The notes: generated from the sequence alone by a model not told the origin. Counted from the stretch's first letter, positions 35,749 through 44,930 are shown. The stretch: 64,000 nucleotides of DNA from DP-36 sp036004365 (GCA_036004365.1 DASYRN010000033.1:1-64000); one strand, 5' to 3'. Numbers and translations are program-made.

Positions 35749-35808
35749 GGGTCTAAAGGAGACACAAAAGCTCGTGGGCAAACCGCCCGCCTAGCTTCTT
35801 TAGCACCC
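35749..35808 (-). ncRNA. Structured leader or terminator hairpin before merR
   Basis: On the minus strand GGGTGCTAAAG (35798-35808) pairs with CTTTAGACCC (35749-35758) with a single bulge; inside, AAGCT pairs with AGCTT and GGGC with GCCC around a GGTTT loop. AGCTT is followed by TTGTGTCTCC, a weak T-run. It could be the terminator of the VWA gene or a cis-regulatory leader of merR, whose ATG is 50 bases further. A smaller AAAACA/TGTTTT hairpin lies about 20 bases upstream of the long stem. It does not match a riboswitch class that I recognise. Confidence 0.4.
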
Positions 35809-35956
35809 GGTTCGAGATGAAAACAAACGTGTTTTCTAAAAATACCCAGGGACCGGCAGGAATGCAAGGCAAAAACGGCTGTGCATCGCCCGCTGCCAAG
35901 GACGTGCTCCCGACGTAAGATTGGAAAGGCAGTGAGCGCTTCAGGAAGAAATGGGT

Positions 35957-37552
35957 TTAAAGCTTTTTCCGCTTGCGCGAGATGTAATCGACGAGGAGGT
36001 ATTCGCCCAAACGGTCCGGCCTCGTATAGAAAGCGCGGCCCCTATTGATCCGCGTCATCTCATCGACAAAACCTCTGAGAACCGGACTGTCATCAAGCAT
36101 GAAAGTGTTGATAGTAATTCCTTTACGGGTCACCCGCTCCGCTTCCCTGAGCGTTTCCTCGGCTGCTCTCTGGCTGATTCCGCCGAAGCTCAGAGGCCAC
36201 TCGCAATAGAGTCGTCCCTGTCGGCAATAGGCCGTCGGCTGACCATCGGTAATGACAATCATTTGTTGGTTCTGACTCGGCTTTTTTTCTAAGAGTTCGG
36301 ACGCGAGGTGGAGTCCATCTTGCAGGTTGGTGAAGGGGTCCCCCATATTCCATGTGGCCTCTGGAAGATCCTTGGCCTTAAGTTCCACGGCGCGGGTGAA
36401 AAAGCCGACGATGCCAAAATAGTCGCGCGGATGAAGCGATCGAACCAAACTTTCCATGGCCAGGGCGACCTTCTTGGCCGCCGCAAACCGGCCTTCCCAA
36501 CTCATCGACCAACTCATGTCAAGAAGAAGAACCGTGGCGGCTCGGGTGGTGCGCTCAGCCTCGTAGACGGCAAAATCGGTCGGACGAAGATCGAGCGGAA
36601 TCCCTCCTCCATGGTGCAAGGCATTTCTCAAGGTTTGAATCAGGTTGAGATGAGAAAAGTCATCGTCTTGCGCGTACGGCCGGCTTTCTTCAATGACTAG
36701 CTCCTGAGAGCCGCGATTTCGGACTGTATGGCTCCCAAACCCATCGCGTCTCAACTGCCGATAGATATCCCTGAGGGCGAGCTGGCCAACCCGGCGCACG
36801 CCGCGGGGAGTTAACTCGAAGCGTTCTCCCTGCTGAATGACATACCCTCCTTCTTCCAAGAGAGACTCCATCCGGACCACGCCTTCGAAGTCTTCGCGCG
36901 CGCTTTGCCCTAAGAGCTCCTCTAAGAGACTCGCATCGACATCTTCGAAACGCATGTTTGAGAGCTGCGACTCCAAACGGCGCAGCTGCTCCATTTGGTT
37001 GAGAAGCTCTTGGGCCTGCTTGAAATCGAGAGGAGTGTTTCCCCGAAAGAGATTTCCTTCTCTCCGGATACAGTTCTCGAGGCGCCGAATCTGCTGCAAC
37101 AGAGAGAGCAACTTGCGAAATGCCTCCTCGGCAGTCGCGTCCTCGAAGTTGTAAGACGTCAGGCTTTCCACGGCTTCGCTTGTCCGGCCCGGCAGGCGAT
37201 CGAGAAATTCTTCCTTCTCCCTCATGCCTGGTTTCGCATCGCGCAAGCCTTCCAAGGTGCGCCGTTCCTGCTCCACGACCGACTTCAGCTCCTGTCCGAC
37301 TTGGTCCAACGCGGACTGGAGCTGATAGCGCTCATACAGGCGCCGCATCTCCCTTGCCATCCGGGACAACAAGTCGTCGATACCTGCGACCTCTTTATCT
37401 CCCCGCTTGATACCGCGTTGCATCAGCCGGCGCATGGCTTGTTGAAGGTCCCCCGTATCGTTCATGTAATCGTTGAGTTGGTCAAACATCTCCTCCGCGT
37501 TGAGATCTTGCTGGACCAAGCCGTTCCACTTGCTATATCGGATCAGACGCAT
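35957..37552 (-). CDS. VWA-domain protein, partner of an AAA+ (ChlI/MoxR-like) ATPase
   Basis: A 531-residue protein. The first 330 residues are charged and helical, with repeated EQERR/LEEL-type segments suggesting coiled coil. The C-terminal von Willebrand A domain has an intact metal site, DMSWSMS at 345-351 (D-x-S-x-S), with Thr in DPFTNLQDG and Asp in VITDGQPTAY. Proteins of this kind pair with MoxR/ChlI-like ATPases in protein or metal-enzyme maturation; the ATPase gene lies directly upstream (129-base gap holding a heptad repeat). The substrate is unknown. No signal peptide, so cytoplasmic. Confidence 0.85.
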   Translation of the reverse strand: MRLIRYSKWNGLVQQDLNAEEMFDQLNDYMNDTGDLQQAMRRLMQRGIKRGDKEVAGIDDLLSRMAREMRRLYERYQLQSALDQVGQELKSVVEQERRTLEGLRDAKPGMREKEEFLDRLPGRTSEAVESLTSYNFEDATAEEAFRKLLSLLQQIRRLENCIRREGNLFRGNTPLDFKQAQELLNQMEQLRRLESQLSNMRFEDVDASLLEELLGQSAREDFEGVVRMESLLEEGGYVIQQGERFELTPRGVRRVGQLALRDIYRQLRRDGFGSHTVRNRGSQELVIEESRPYAQDDDFSHLNLIQTLRNALHHGGGIPLDLRPTDFAVYEAERTTRAATVLLLDMSWSMSWEGRFAAAKKVALAMESLVRSLHPRDYFGIVGFFTRAVELKAKDLPEATWNMGDPFTNLQDGLHLASELLEKKPSQNQQMIVITDGQPTAYCRQGRLYCEWPLSFGGISQRAAEETLREAERVTRKGITINTFMLDDSPVLRGFVDEMTRINRGRAFYTRPDRLGEYLLVDYISRKRKKL

Positions 37553-37563
37553 AGTTTTAACCA

Positions 37564-37677
37564 GGCATTAGCCAATCGGCATGAGGCAATGTAAAAAATC
37601 CTTTTTTCTTCCCTATTTGCTGCTTCAACCTGAGGCGGATCCGCCAATCTTTGTGGCGGAGCCTGGTGCCTATTGCC
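37564..37677. repeat. Heptad-phased element between AAA+ and VWA genes (GGCANNN type)
   Basis: GGCATTA 37564, GCCAATC 37571, GGCATGA 37578 and GGCAATG 37585 are spaced by 7. The inverse AGCC/TGCC/TGCC follows at 37660, 37667 and 37674. In between is the perfect palindrome GGCGGATCCGCC (37634-37645). It sits in the 129-base gap of an otherwise coupled gene pair. Confidence 0.65.
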
Positions 37678-37681
37678 TTTC

Positions 37682-39079
37682 TTACTTTCCGTAAGTGATT
37701 CTTCCCCCCTCGACCTCTTTGTTCAGCTTCTGATGGAGATGGAGACCCTCCAAAGTAAACTCGACGGCCGAGGCCATCACAGCGGGAGACTCCAGATCTC
37801 CTAGCGAGCGAATGGCCTCTTTCAATCCAGGGACTTGCTTAATATCCTCCAAGTAATCCTGGGAGGGCATGTTGTCTGAAACCTCAACACCCCACCCGGA
37901 GTTGAAATAATCAACGACCTTCTGGAGGGAGTTGAGGCTAAAATGCTGATCAAAGACTTTCAAGACCGAACGGTTCAAAAGCTTCTCCACCAACTCATCC
38001 TCCTTCTTATCCTCCCCCACGTATTCCACCTCTATTTTGCCGCTCGTGGAGGCCAATAGGCAATGCAGGTCGCTGATCCTGGGAACGATCTCCGCTTCTT
38101 TGAGGAGCAAAGCCCTTTTTTCAGCATTGCTGATCATGCTCTCGTAGTTGTTGATCGTTACCCGAACGCTCACTCCCGAGGCCTGGTTGATATCGCTCGA
38201 CTTGCGCGCCTCAAAGGTCATTTGGGCAAGTATTTCCTTCATGAATTGAGGAATCTTGACTTTCTGACTGCGCTGGCTGAGTGAGCTGGCCTCCTGCTCC
38301 ATAATCGCGATCTCGTCTAAGATCGTCCGCGGGTAGTGGGTACGAATCTGGACGTCAAACCGATCTTTCAAAGGAGTGATGATCCTTCCGCGGCTGGTAT
38401 AATCCTCGGGGTTGGCGCTAGCCACGATCACCACGTCCAGGGGAAGGCGTACCTTGTAACCCTTGATCTGGACATCCTTCTCTTCCATCAAATTGAACAG
38501 CCCCACTTGCACTTTCTCCGTCAGGTCCGGGAGCTCGTTGATGGCGAAGATCCCGCGATTGGTCCTGGGGATCAGTCCATAGTGAATCGTTTCCTCGTCG
38601 GCGAGATACCTTCCTTCCGCTACTTTGATCGGATCGATCTCGCCGATGAGATCTGCAATCGAGACATCCGGCGTCGCCAGTTTTTCTCCGTACCTGCGGT
38701 CCGGTTCGATCCATTCGATAGGCAGGCTGTCTCCGTCTTTTTCAGCCCGCCGACGGCACCCCCGGCAGATCGGCGCCAGCGGGTTGTCGTTGATCTCGCA
38801 TCCTTGGACAATCGGGATGCGCTCGTCGAGGAGGGAGACCAAGCCCCGAATGATCCGAGATTTTGCTTGACCTCTTTCACCCAGAAAAACCATATGGTGT
38901 CCGGAGAGAACCGCGTTCTCGATCTCCGGGATCACCGTCTCGTCATAACCGATGATTCCCGGAAGGATTCGCTTTCCACTCTCGAGACAGCGCACCAGAT
39001 TTCTGCGCATTTCGTCCCGCACGGGGAGAACCCCATACCCGGATTTCTTTAACTCGCCCAGAGTTCTTGTATCATTCAC
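37682..39079 (-). CDS. AAA+ ATPase, magnesium-chelatase subunit I (ChlI/MoxR)-like
   Basis: A 465-residue AAA+ protein. Walker A is GERGQAKS (67-74) and Walker B-like GIFAINELPDL; the sensor region VVIVASANPEDYTSRGRI and the long DVQIRTHYPRT follow, as in ChlI/BchI and MoxR. After the Walker A helix there is an insert with C94, C105 and C108 (CRGC at 105-108), which may bind metal. The C-terminal half has the helical lid (SVRVTINNYESMISNAEKRALLL). With the VWA protein encoded downstream it resembles the I+D arrangement of chelatases and MoxR-VWA chaperones. No bacteriochlorophyll or cobalamin genes are near, so true chelatase function is unlikely. Confidence 0.88.
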   Translation of the reverse strand: MNDTRTLGELKKSGYGVLPVRDEMRRNLVRCLESGKRILPGIIGYDETVIPEIENAVLSGHHMVFLGERGQAKSRIIRGLVSLLDERIPIVQGCEINDNPLAPICRGCRRRAEKDGDSLPIEWIEPDRRYGEKLATPDVSIADLIGEIDPIKVAEGRYLADEETIHYGLIPRTNRGIFAINELPDLTEKVQVGLFNLMEEKDVQIKGYKVRLPLDVVIVASANPEDYTSRGRIITPLKDRFDVQIRTHYPRTILDEIAIMEQEASSLSQRSQKVKIPQFMKEILAQMTFEARKSSDINQASGVSVRVTINNYESMISNAEKRALLLKEAEIVPRISDLHCLLASTSGKIEVEYVGEDKKEDELVEKLLNRSVLKVFDQHFSLNSLQKVVDYFNSGWGVEVSDNMPSQDYLEDIKQVPGLKEAIRSLGDLESPAVMASAVEFTLEGLHLHQKLNKEVEGGRITYGK

Positions 39080-39115
39080 GCCTTATGCCTCCGTAAAAAA
39101 AATTTGCTTTGCCCA

Positions 39116-39415
39116 TTATCCCTGCATCACGCGGTCTTGCTCCCGGTAGGGTTTCAACTCTTTCCGGAGCGATTCGAGCTCCCTCTCCTTTTGTCGCAGC
39201 GCCCTTCTGAGTGACCACTGATCAAAGAGGAAGCCCACACCCGCCAAGAAGATCCCTAGTAGGACCGAAAGCAGAACAAGGAGAAACAACGGAATCGGAG
39301 GGCTCTCAAGCCCGAAATAATAGCGCAGCACAAACGGCTGGGTGTTTTCGACAGCAAAGGTTATGCCCGCGATAAAGAGCAGGGTCAGCAGAACGGTCTT
39401 AAGAAACCTGATCAT
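39116..39415 (-). CDS. LapA-domain small membrane protein
   Basis: A 99-residue protein with two membrane helices (TVLLTLLFIAGITFAVENTQP and PLFLLVLLSVLLGIFLAGVGF) and a charged coiled-coil tail (QKERELESLRKELKPYREQ), the pattern of LapA/YciS-type proteins (DUF1049). In enteric bacteria LapA works with LapB in LPS assembly control; here no lapB is adjacent. The ATG at 39415 with AAGGAA just upstream is better than the longer frame, which would run inside the HIT gene. It overlaps the HIT gene end by 17 bases. Confidence 0.82.
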   Translation of the reverse strand: MIRFLKTVLLTLLFIAGITFAVENTQPFVLRYYFGLESPPIPLFLLVLLSVLLGIFLAGVGFLFDQWSLRRALRQKERELESLRKELKPYREQDRVMQG

Positions 39416-39911
39416 TTCCTTGAACCAGAAGATCCCGGAAAAAGGGGCTGAGGCGATCATAGTTCTCCAGCAGGTGCTGCGGCATGACACGGACCTCTCC
39501 CACGACCGGCATAAAATTGGTGTCCCCTTCCCAGCGGGGCACAACATGCCAGTGAAAATGATCCTCGACTCCGGCACCCGCACACCGTCCCAGATTCATT
39601 CCGAGATTCATCCCGTTCGGCTTAAGTATCTTAAACAAGACATCGACCGACGCCCTCAAAACTTCGCACACATCCTCGTACTCGTTCGGAGGAAGATCGG
39701 ACAGCCTGCGCTCATGTTTCTTGGGAGCTACGAGGAGATGACCGTTATTATAAGGATACTTGTTCAACATCACCACCGTGTGAGCGGTCTGTCCTAAGAC
39801 GAGATTGGAACGGGCGTCCGCCTCCTTGGGCTTATCGCAGAAGATACACCCCTCCTCGTTGGTCCCGTTTTCGATATACGACATCCGCCAGGGAGCCCAG
39901 AGCTGCTTCAT
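39399..39911 (-). CDS. HIT-family hydrolase
   Basis: A 170-residue nucleotide hydrolase/transferase. HFHWHVVPRW is the catalytic histidine triad (H-x-H-x-H), preceded by NLGMNLGRCAGAGVEDH; CIFC near residue 22-25 is one half of a zinc site common in this subgroup. NKYPYNNGHLLVAPKKH is the conserved strand pair. Related proteins act on Ap4A or AMP-like conjugates. It is coupled to ihfB (four-base overlap) and lapA. Confidence 0.92.
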   Translation of the reverse strand: MKQLWAPWRMSYIENGTNEEGCIFCDKPKEADARSNLVLGQTAHTVVMLNKYPYNNGHLLVAPKKHERRLSDLPPNEYEDVCEVLRASVDVLFKILKPNGMNLGMNLGRCAGAGVEDHFHWHVVPRWEGDTNFMPVVGEVRVMPQHLLENYDRLSPFFRDLLVQGNDQVS

Positions 39912-40216
39912 CCCGAGCTCTTCTGGACGGAACCGCTTTTTCCATCGACTCTTAGCTTGAGTTCTTTTCCGACCTTAAAAAAAGGCACCCTCTTGGCGGC
40001 CACCGAAACCACCGCTCCGCTCTTGGGGTTTCGTCCTTGCCGTGCGCGCCGATGCTTGACGACAAAGCTGCCGAAACCGCGGATTTCGATTCTTTCGCCG
40101 TGTCCCATAGCATCGATCATGGAATCGAAGATGGAGTTCAAAATCACCTCCGAATCGCGGCGTGAGAGATGAGGAAACTTCTTGTTGACCTCCTCAATTA
40201 AATCTCTTTTCGTCAT
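39908..40216 (-). CDS. ihfB: Integration host factor subunit beta (HU/IHF family)
   Basis: A 102-residue nucleoid protein. MTKRDLIEEVNKKFPHLSRRDSEVIL and IEIRGFGSFVVKHRRARQGRNPKSG contain the beta-ribbon arm with the conserved Pro-bearing tip (RNPKSG) that bends DNA. Placement downstream of rpsA and sppA is the classic ihfB position, which supports IhfB over HU. A short Ser/Gly-rich tail extends the C-terminus slightly. Confidence 0.92.
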   Translation of the reverse strand: MTKRDLIEEVNKKFPHLSRRDSEVILNSIFDSMIDAMGHGERIEIRGFGSFVVKHRRARQGRNPKSGAVVSVAAKRVPFFKVGKELKLRVDGKSGSVQKSSG

Positions 40217-40264
40217 AATCCCCCTCGCTAAAGATTTCTTTTTCGCTAGGCCGAGATATCCAAA

Positions 40265-41164
40265 TCATTGACTGAAGGAGGGTGACCACTCGTAGCGCAA
40301 CCCCAGTCTTTCGTTCTTCATGAATCCCCCTCCAAGTTGGGAGAAGAGAAGTTTCTCCCACCAGCTCTTCTCCTGACTCCTGGCATAGATGACCTCGGGA
40401 GTTCCCTCAATTCCGGCACGCTTGGCTGCGATATCGACCGCGTCCTCCATATTTCCTAAGATATCGACCAGTCCTAACTTCTTCGCCTGCTCGCCAGAAT
40501 AAACCCTTCCGTCTGCGATCTCCTTAACTTTATCCTCCGGTATTTTCCTTCCTTTGGCAACAGCGCTCACGAACTGCGCGTGCACGTTATCCACCAGAGA
40601 CTGAAGAATCGCCCTTCCCTCGGGAGAGAGCGGTCGAAGAGGCGACCCGATATCCTTGTGCGGGCCGCTCTTGATGCTGAATCCTTTAAGACCGAGCTTC
40701 TTCATCAACTCCTCAACGTTTCCGAGTTCCATGATGACCCCGATGGAACCCGTAAGCGTCCCGGGATTAGCCACAACTTCATCGCAAGCAGCAGCGATGT
40801 AATACCCTCCCGAAGCCGCCACACCGCCCATCGACGCGACAACGGGTTTCTTCTTTCTGAGGTTTCCGATCGCGTCGTAGATCTCCTGCGTCGGAGCGAC
40901 TGCTCCGCCGGGGGAATCGATGCGCACGACGACCGCCTTGATGCTTTTGTTATCTCCAAACTGTTTTAAATTCTGAACGGTCTCTCGGGCCGATTCGATG
41001 GCGCCTTCGATCTGCAGTACTCCCACATTATTGGTGCCGACCATCGAGAGAACCTGCAGTTCGCCGCCGGTAAAGTACGCGTAGAAAAAAACCGCCACGA
41101 AAAAACCCATGATCGAGACCAAGAGTACCCCTAACCCTTTGAGCAACGGAAATTTTCTGGCCAT
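40265..41164 (-). CDS. sppA: Signal peptide peptidase SppA
   Basis: A 299-residue membrane-anchored serine protease (S49), short 36K-type form. An N-terminal membrane helix (LLVSIMGFFVAVFFYAYF) is followed by RIDSPGGAVAPTQEIYDAI, ASMGGVAASGGYYIAAACD with the catalytic Ser, LTGSIGVIMELGN and the Lys region FSIKSGPHKDIGSP. It removes cleaved signal peptides from the membrane. It follows rpsA by 15 bases in the super-operon. Confidence 0.93.
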   Translation of the reverse strand: MARKFPLLKGLGVLLVSIMGFFVAVFFYAYFTGGELQVLSMVGTNNVGVLQIEGAIESARETVQNLKQFGDNKSIKAVVVRIDSPGGAVAPTQEIYDAIGNLRKKKPVVASMGGVAASGGYYIAAACDEVVANPGTLTGSIGVIMELGNVEELMKKLGLKGFSIKSGPHKDIGSPLRPLSPEGRAILQSLVDNVHAQFVSAVAKGRKIPEDKVKEIADGRVYSGEQAKKLGLVDILGNMEDAVDIAAKRAGIEGTPEVIYARSQEKSWWEKLLFSQLGGGFMKNERLGLRYEWSPSFSQ

Positions 41165-41179
41165 GATGCGCCAAACCCC

Positions 41180-42934
41180 CTACGGGTTGCCTCCTTTTCC
41201 TTTGGCCGCAGGTTGAGATCCTTCGTCTCGATCCAAGCGCAGCTCATCGTTGAGGATGGACTCAAAAGAGAATCTTCCCGCTTCTTTCTCCTTCTTCAAA
41301 TAATTTTCCATCTCTTGACGCTCCTCCGTCTTCTTAAGGGCACGAATACTGAGCCCGATTTTCTTTTCACTTGGATCGACATGGATGACTTCGGCCTCTA
41401 TTGAATCCCCCACCTTGAACAGGCTAGACGGCTTATCGACACGCTCCGTGCTAAGTTGGGAAACATGAATCAAACCCTCAATCCCTTCCTCTAAGCGAAC
41501 AAAGACACCGAAGTCAGGGACGCTGGTCACCTCTCCTTTGACCTTGGACCCGGCTGGATATCGCTCTACGACTAACTTCCACGGATCCGCGGTGATCTGC
41601 TTGACTCCCAACGAGAAACGCTCATTCTGGACATCGACCCCCAAAACTTTAGCCTCGACAACATCTCCTTTTTTGTACAGCTCCGAAGGATGCCGGATCT
41701 TTTTCGTCCAATGAAGATCCGAGATATGGACCAGACCATCTATGCCCTCCTCGACTCCGACAAAGAGGCCGAAGTCGGTGACATTTCGCACCGGACCTTT
41801 GATGATACTGCCCACGGGGTATTTTTCTTTGATCTGCTCCCAAGGATTGGGCATCACCTGCTTCAGCCCCAAAGAAATGCGACGATGGCGGCCATCCACG
41901 TTGAGAACCACGACTTCAGCGGTTTCGCCGGGCTGAACGACTTTGGACGGATGCGTCACCTTTTTGGTCCACGACATCTCGGAAATGTGGATGAGACCCT
42001 CGACTCCTTTTTCTAACTCGACGAAAGCCCCGTAATCCATGAGGCTTACGACTTTGCCCTTGATCCGGCTTCCCACCGGATACCGTTCCTCCACGGTGGC
42101 CCATGGATCCGGCATGATCTGCTTCATCCCAAGAGAGATCCGCTCCCGTTCGGAATCGAACTTGAGAACCGCAACCTTGACTCGCTCCCCAACCTTCACC
42201 ACTTCAGAGGGATGATTAATCCGGCCCCAGGACATGTCGCTGATATGGAGAATCCCATCGATTCCACCCAAATCGACGAAGGCGCCATAGGGAGTGATAT
42301 TCTTCACCACGCCTTCCAGGATGACCCCTTCCTCCAAAACTTTCAGGATCTCCTTCTTTAACGACTCTCGCTCCTTTTCCAACAGCATGCGGCGTGAAAC
42401 AACCACGTTGTTGCGCGGCCGGCTGTATTTCAAAACGACAAATCTTTCTTTCTGGCCGACAAACTTATCCAAGTTCCGTGTTGGCCGAATATCGACGTGG
42501 GAGCCCGGAAGAAAAGCGGATATTCCCATGACCTCGACCTTAAATCCTCCTTTGACTTTAGACAGGATCACGCCTTCGACTCCCGAGCCTTCTCGGTAAG
42601 CCTTCTCGACCTCCTCCCAGGCCTTAATATTTTCCGCCCTTTGGCGAGAAAGTACGATGCTTCCATTTTCGCTCTCCGAAGAATCGAAGAAGACATCTAT
42701 GTCATCTCCCACTTTGACCTGGACATTGCCCTGGCGGTCCAGGAACTCCTGGAGCGGGATCTGCCCCTCCGACTTATAACCCACGTCCACCATCACATGC
42801 GTTGGCGTGATGCCGACGACTCTTCCTCTAACGACGCCCCCTGGCCGAACGGTTCGAAGGCTCTCTTCGAAAAGCGTCCGAAAATCATCACCCGACGCGG
42901 CGCCAGGCTTCTTGTCATTTTCCCTTTGGGCCAT
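41180..42934 (-). CDS. rpsA: 30S ribosomal protein S1
   Basis: A 584-residue protein with six S1 RNA-binding repeats; repeats 3 to 6 are the clearest (ITPYGAFVDLGG, LMDYGAFVELEKG, VTDFGLFVGVEEG, VPDFGVFVRLEEG). The first two are more diverged and contact the ribosome. It unfolds and recruits mRNA on the 30S subunit. I used ATG 42934 with GGGAG upstream; a TTG at 42955 would add seven residues. It follows cmk, the conserved bacterial order cmk-rpsA. Confidence 0.96.
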   Translation of the reverse strand: MAQRENDKKPGAASGDDFRTLFEESLRTVRPGGVVRGRVVGITPTHVMVDVGYKSEGQIPLQEFLDRQGNVQVKVGDDIDVFFDSSESENGSIVLSRQRAENIKAWEEVEKAYREGSGVEGVILSKVKGGFKVEVMGISAFLPGSHVDIRPTRNLDKFVGQKERFVVLKYSRPRNNVVVSRRMLLEKERESLKKEILKVLEEGVILEGVVKNITPYGAFVDLGGIDGILHISDMSWGRINHPSEVVKVGERVKVAVLKFDSERERISLGMKQIMPDPWATVEERYPVGSRIKGKVVSLMDYGAFVELEKGVEGLIHISEMSWTKKVTHPSKVVQPGETAEVVVLNVDGRHRRISLGLKQVMPNPWEQIKEKYPVGSIIKGPVRNVTDFGLFVGVEEGIDGLVHISDLHWTKKIRHPSELYKKGDVVEAKVLGVDVQNERFSLGVKQITADPWKLVVERYPAGSKVKGEVTSVPDFGVFVRLEEGIEGLIHVSQLSTERVDKPSSLFKVGDSIEAEVIHVDPSEKKIGLSIRALKKTEERQEMENYLKKEKEAGRFSFESILNDELRLDRDEGSQPAAKGKGGNP

Positions 42935-42955
42935 GAATTTCTCCCTGTCTTTCAA

Positions 42956-43630
42956 CTAAATTGGAATCTTATTTCTAACGGTTGCCATAATCCTCTCCAT
43001 TACCCCTTCGACATCAAGCCGAGTGGAGTCGATCACCACAGCATCGTCTGCCTTGCGCAGGGGAGCGAGTTCTCGCCCCTGATCCCTGCGGTCTCTCTCA
43101 TCCATGTCTTCAAGGGTCTTCTTGAGGCTAACTTTTTTCCCCTGGGCCTTGAGTTCCTCGAAGCGTCGTTTCGCGCGCTCCTCGCGACCTGCATCGAGAT
43201 AAACTTTGACTTCCGCTTCCGGGAAGACGACTGTACCGATGTCTCTTCCCTCAGCCACAACCCCACCCTCTCTCCCCATCGCTCTCTGCAGCTCGACCAT
43301 TCGCTCTCGCACAGCCTTAACGGTGGAGACCTTCGATGCCATCTGGCTCAGCTCCGGAGTGCGGATTTGGTCCGTAACATCGAATCCGTCGAGAAAAACC
43401 CTGGGCCGGCCAACCTCCTTCTTAAGATCGATCCTCGTCCGCTGAAGAATCTCTCTTAATGCTTTCTCATTTCCCAAATCAATCTCGTCTTGCATAACTT
43501 TCCAGGCGAAGGCCCGATACATGGCACCGGTATCCATATAAGTATAGCCTAACTCTTGTGCCAAACGTTTCGCTACTGTGCTCTTCCCCGCACCAGCGGG
43601 ACCGTCAATCGCAACGATCAGTTTCTTCAC
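42956..43630 (-). CDS. cmk: Cytidylate kinase
   Basis: A 224-residue (d)CMP kinase. LIVAIDGPAGAGKSTVAKRLA is the P-loop, YMDTGAMYRAFAW the CMP-binding region, and AEGRDIGTVVFPEA and RRDQGRELAPLRKADDAVVIDST the following conserved blocks. The GTG at 43630 starts two residues before the core and 13 bases after the aroA stop; the longer frame would overlap aroA by 74 bases and has no family resemblance. Confidence 0.94.
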   Translation of the reverse strand: MKKLIVAIDGPAGAGKSTVAKRLAQELGYTYMDTGAMYRAFAWKVMQDEIDLGNEKALREILQRTRIDLKKEVGRPRVFLDGFDVTDQIRTPELSQMASKVSTVKAVRERMVELQRAMGREGGVVAEGRDIGTVVFPEAEVKVYLDAGREERAKRRFEELKAQGKKVSLKKTLEDMDERDRRDQGRELAPLRKADDAVVIDSTRLDVEGVMERIMATVRNKIPI

Positions 43631-43643
43631 CTCTCGGCGCGAC

Positions 43644-44930
43644 CTAAGCTCCGCACACGCCTTCCAAAAGGTCAAAAAAGCGTGGAAACGATATACCGAC
43701 ACATCCATCATCGTCAATCTCTATTCCTCCATCGGCTGAAAGACCCGCTACCGCAAGAGCCATAGCGACCCGGTGATCCCCGTGGCTCTGAACCCTGGCG
43801 CCGCCGAACCTTCCCCTCCCCTCGATCTTCATCCCATCCTCCTTTTCTTCCACTTTGACACCGAGCCTGCGCAGTTCCTGCCCCATCGTAGAGATTCGAT
43901 CGGACTCCTTGTACCTTAACTCCTTGGCTCCGGATATTGTCGTCATGCCCTGCGCAAGGGCGGCGGCAACGCACAGAACGGGATACTCGTCTATGGTCCG
44001 GGCGACCATCTCCGGACCTATTTCCACGCCTCTGAGCTTCACGCCGATCACATGCAAATCCGCGACCGGCTCCCCGCCTTCGTCCCTCAACCGCAGAAAC
44101 TCCACCGAGGCCCCCATGCGCCGCAGGACATCGATAACCCCAGACCGAGTTGGATTCACTCCGACTCCTCTTATCAGAATGTCAGAGCCCGGAATCGATG
44201 CAGCCGCCGCCAGAAAAAATGCCGCGGACGAGAGATCGCCGGGGACATGAACGTCCCGTGCCGAAAGCCGCTGCGGACCTTGAACCCAAACCGTTCTATC
44301 CCGTGATTCCATCCTTGCGCCAAAGGCGCCCGCCATCAACTCGGTATGGTTTCTCGACTGCTGCGGCTCCTCCAGGACCGTAGGACCCGTGGCCTGGAGC
44401 CCGGCTAAAAGAATCGCCGACTTCACCTGAGCGCTGGCAACCGGAGAGGCATAATGAATTCCGCGCAGGGTTCCGCCCCGGATCTCAAGAGGAGCCAGAC
44501 CTCTGCCATTTCGGGAAACTATTTGAGCGCCCATCCGGCTGAGCGGGTCGATCACCCTCTGCATCGGTCTCTGCCGAAGCGAAGCGTCTCCGTCCAATGC
44601 GCTAGAGAACGGCCTTCCTGCCAATACACCCGACAGAAGCCGCATCGTGGTTCCCGAGTTGCCGCAGTCGATCACATTGGGGGGCTGGGACAAACCCTCC
44701 CATCCTTTCCCTTCGACGCAAAGCTCCGACCCGTCACTCCAGATCTTCACCCCTAAATCTTCAAAAGCCTGGACGGTTCTCCGGTTATCCTCTCCACCGG
44801 AGAGATTGAATATCCGGCTTTGCCCGTGAGCCACGCCACCAAAAATCACTGCCCTATGGCCGATGGACTTATCGCCGGGGACCCTCAGCTCCCCCCGCAG
44901 CGGCCGTTTGATTTCGTCAACTCTTCTCAT
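43644..44930 (-). CDS. aroA: 3-phosphoshikimate 1-carboxyvinyltransferase (EPSP synthase)
   Basis: A 428-residue shikimate-pathway enzyme that joins shikimate-3-phosphate and PEP. LRVPGDKSIGHRAVIFGG, LDCGNSGTTMRLLSG-like VIDCGNSGTTMRLLSG, ALDGDASLRQRPM, and KELRYKESDRISTMGQELRRLG are textbook motifs; the GNSGTTMRL loop suits a glyphosate-sensitive-like or class II enzyme, not decided here. ATG 44930 overlaps the tyrA stop (ATGA). It is followed by cmk. Confidence 0.95.
   Translation of the reverse strand: MRRVDEIKRPLRGELRVPGDKSIGHRAVIFGGVAHGQSRIFNLSGGEDNRRTVQAFEDLGVKIWSDGSELCVEGKGWEGLSQPPNVIDCGNSGTTMRLLSGVLAGRPFSSALDGDASLRQRPMQRVIDPLSRMGAQIVSRNGRGLAPLEIRGGTLRGIHYASPVASAQVKSAILLAGLQATGPTVLEEPQQSRNHTELMAGAFGARMESRDRTVWVQGPQRLSARDVHVPGDLSSAAFFLAAAASIPGSDILIRGVGVNPTRSGVIDVLRRMGASVEFLRLRDEGGEPVADLHVIGVKLRGVEIGPEMVARTIDEYPVLCVAAALAQGMTTISGAKELRYKESDRISTMGQELRRLGVKVEEKEDGMKIEGRGRFGGARVQSHGDHRVAMALAVAGLSADGGIEIDDDGCVGISFPRFFDLLEGVCGA

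Noticed and set aside
37682..39079. Magnesium chelatase for bacteriochlorophyll synthesis
   Set aside because: No BchH/ChlH or other pigment genes; sequence fits the general ChlI/MoxR-like group paired with VWA proteins.
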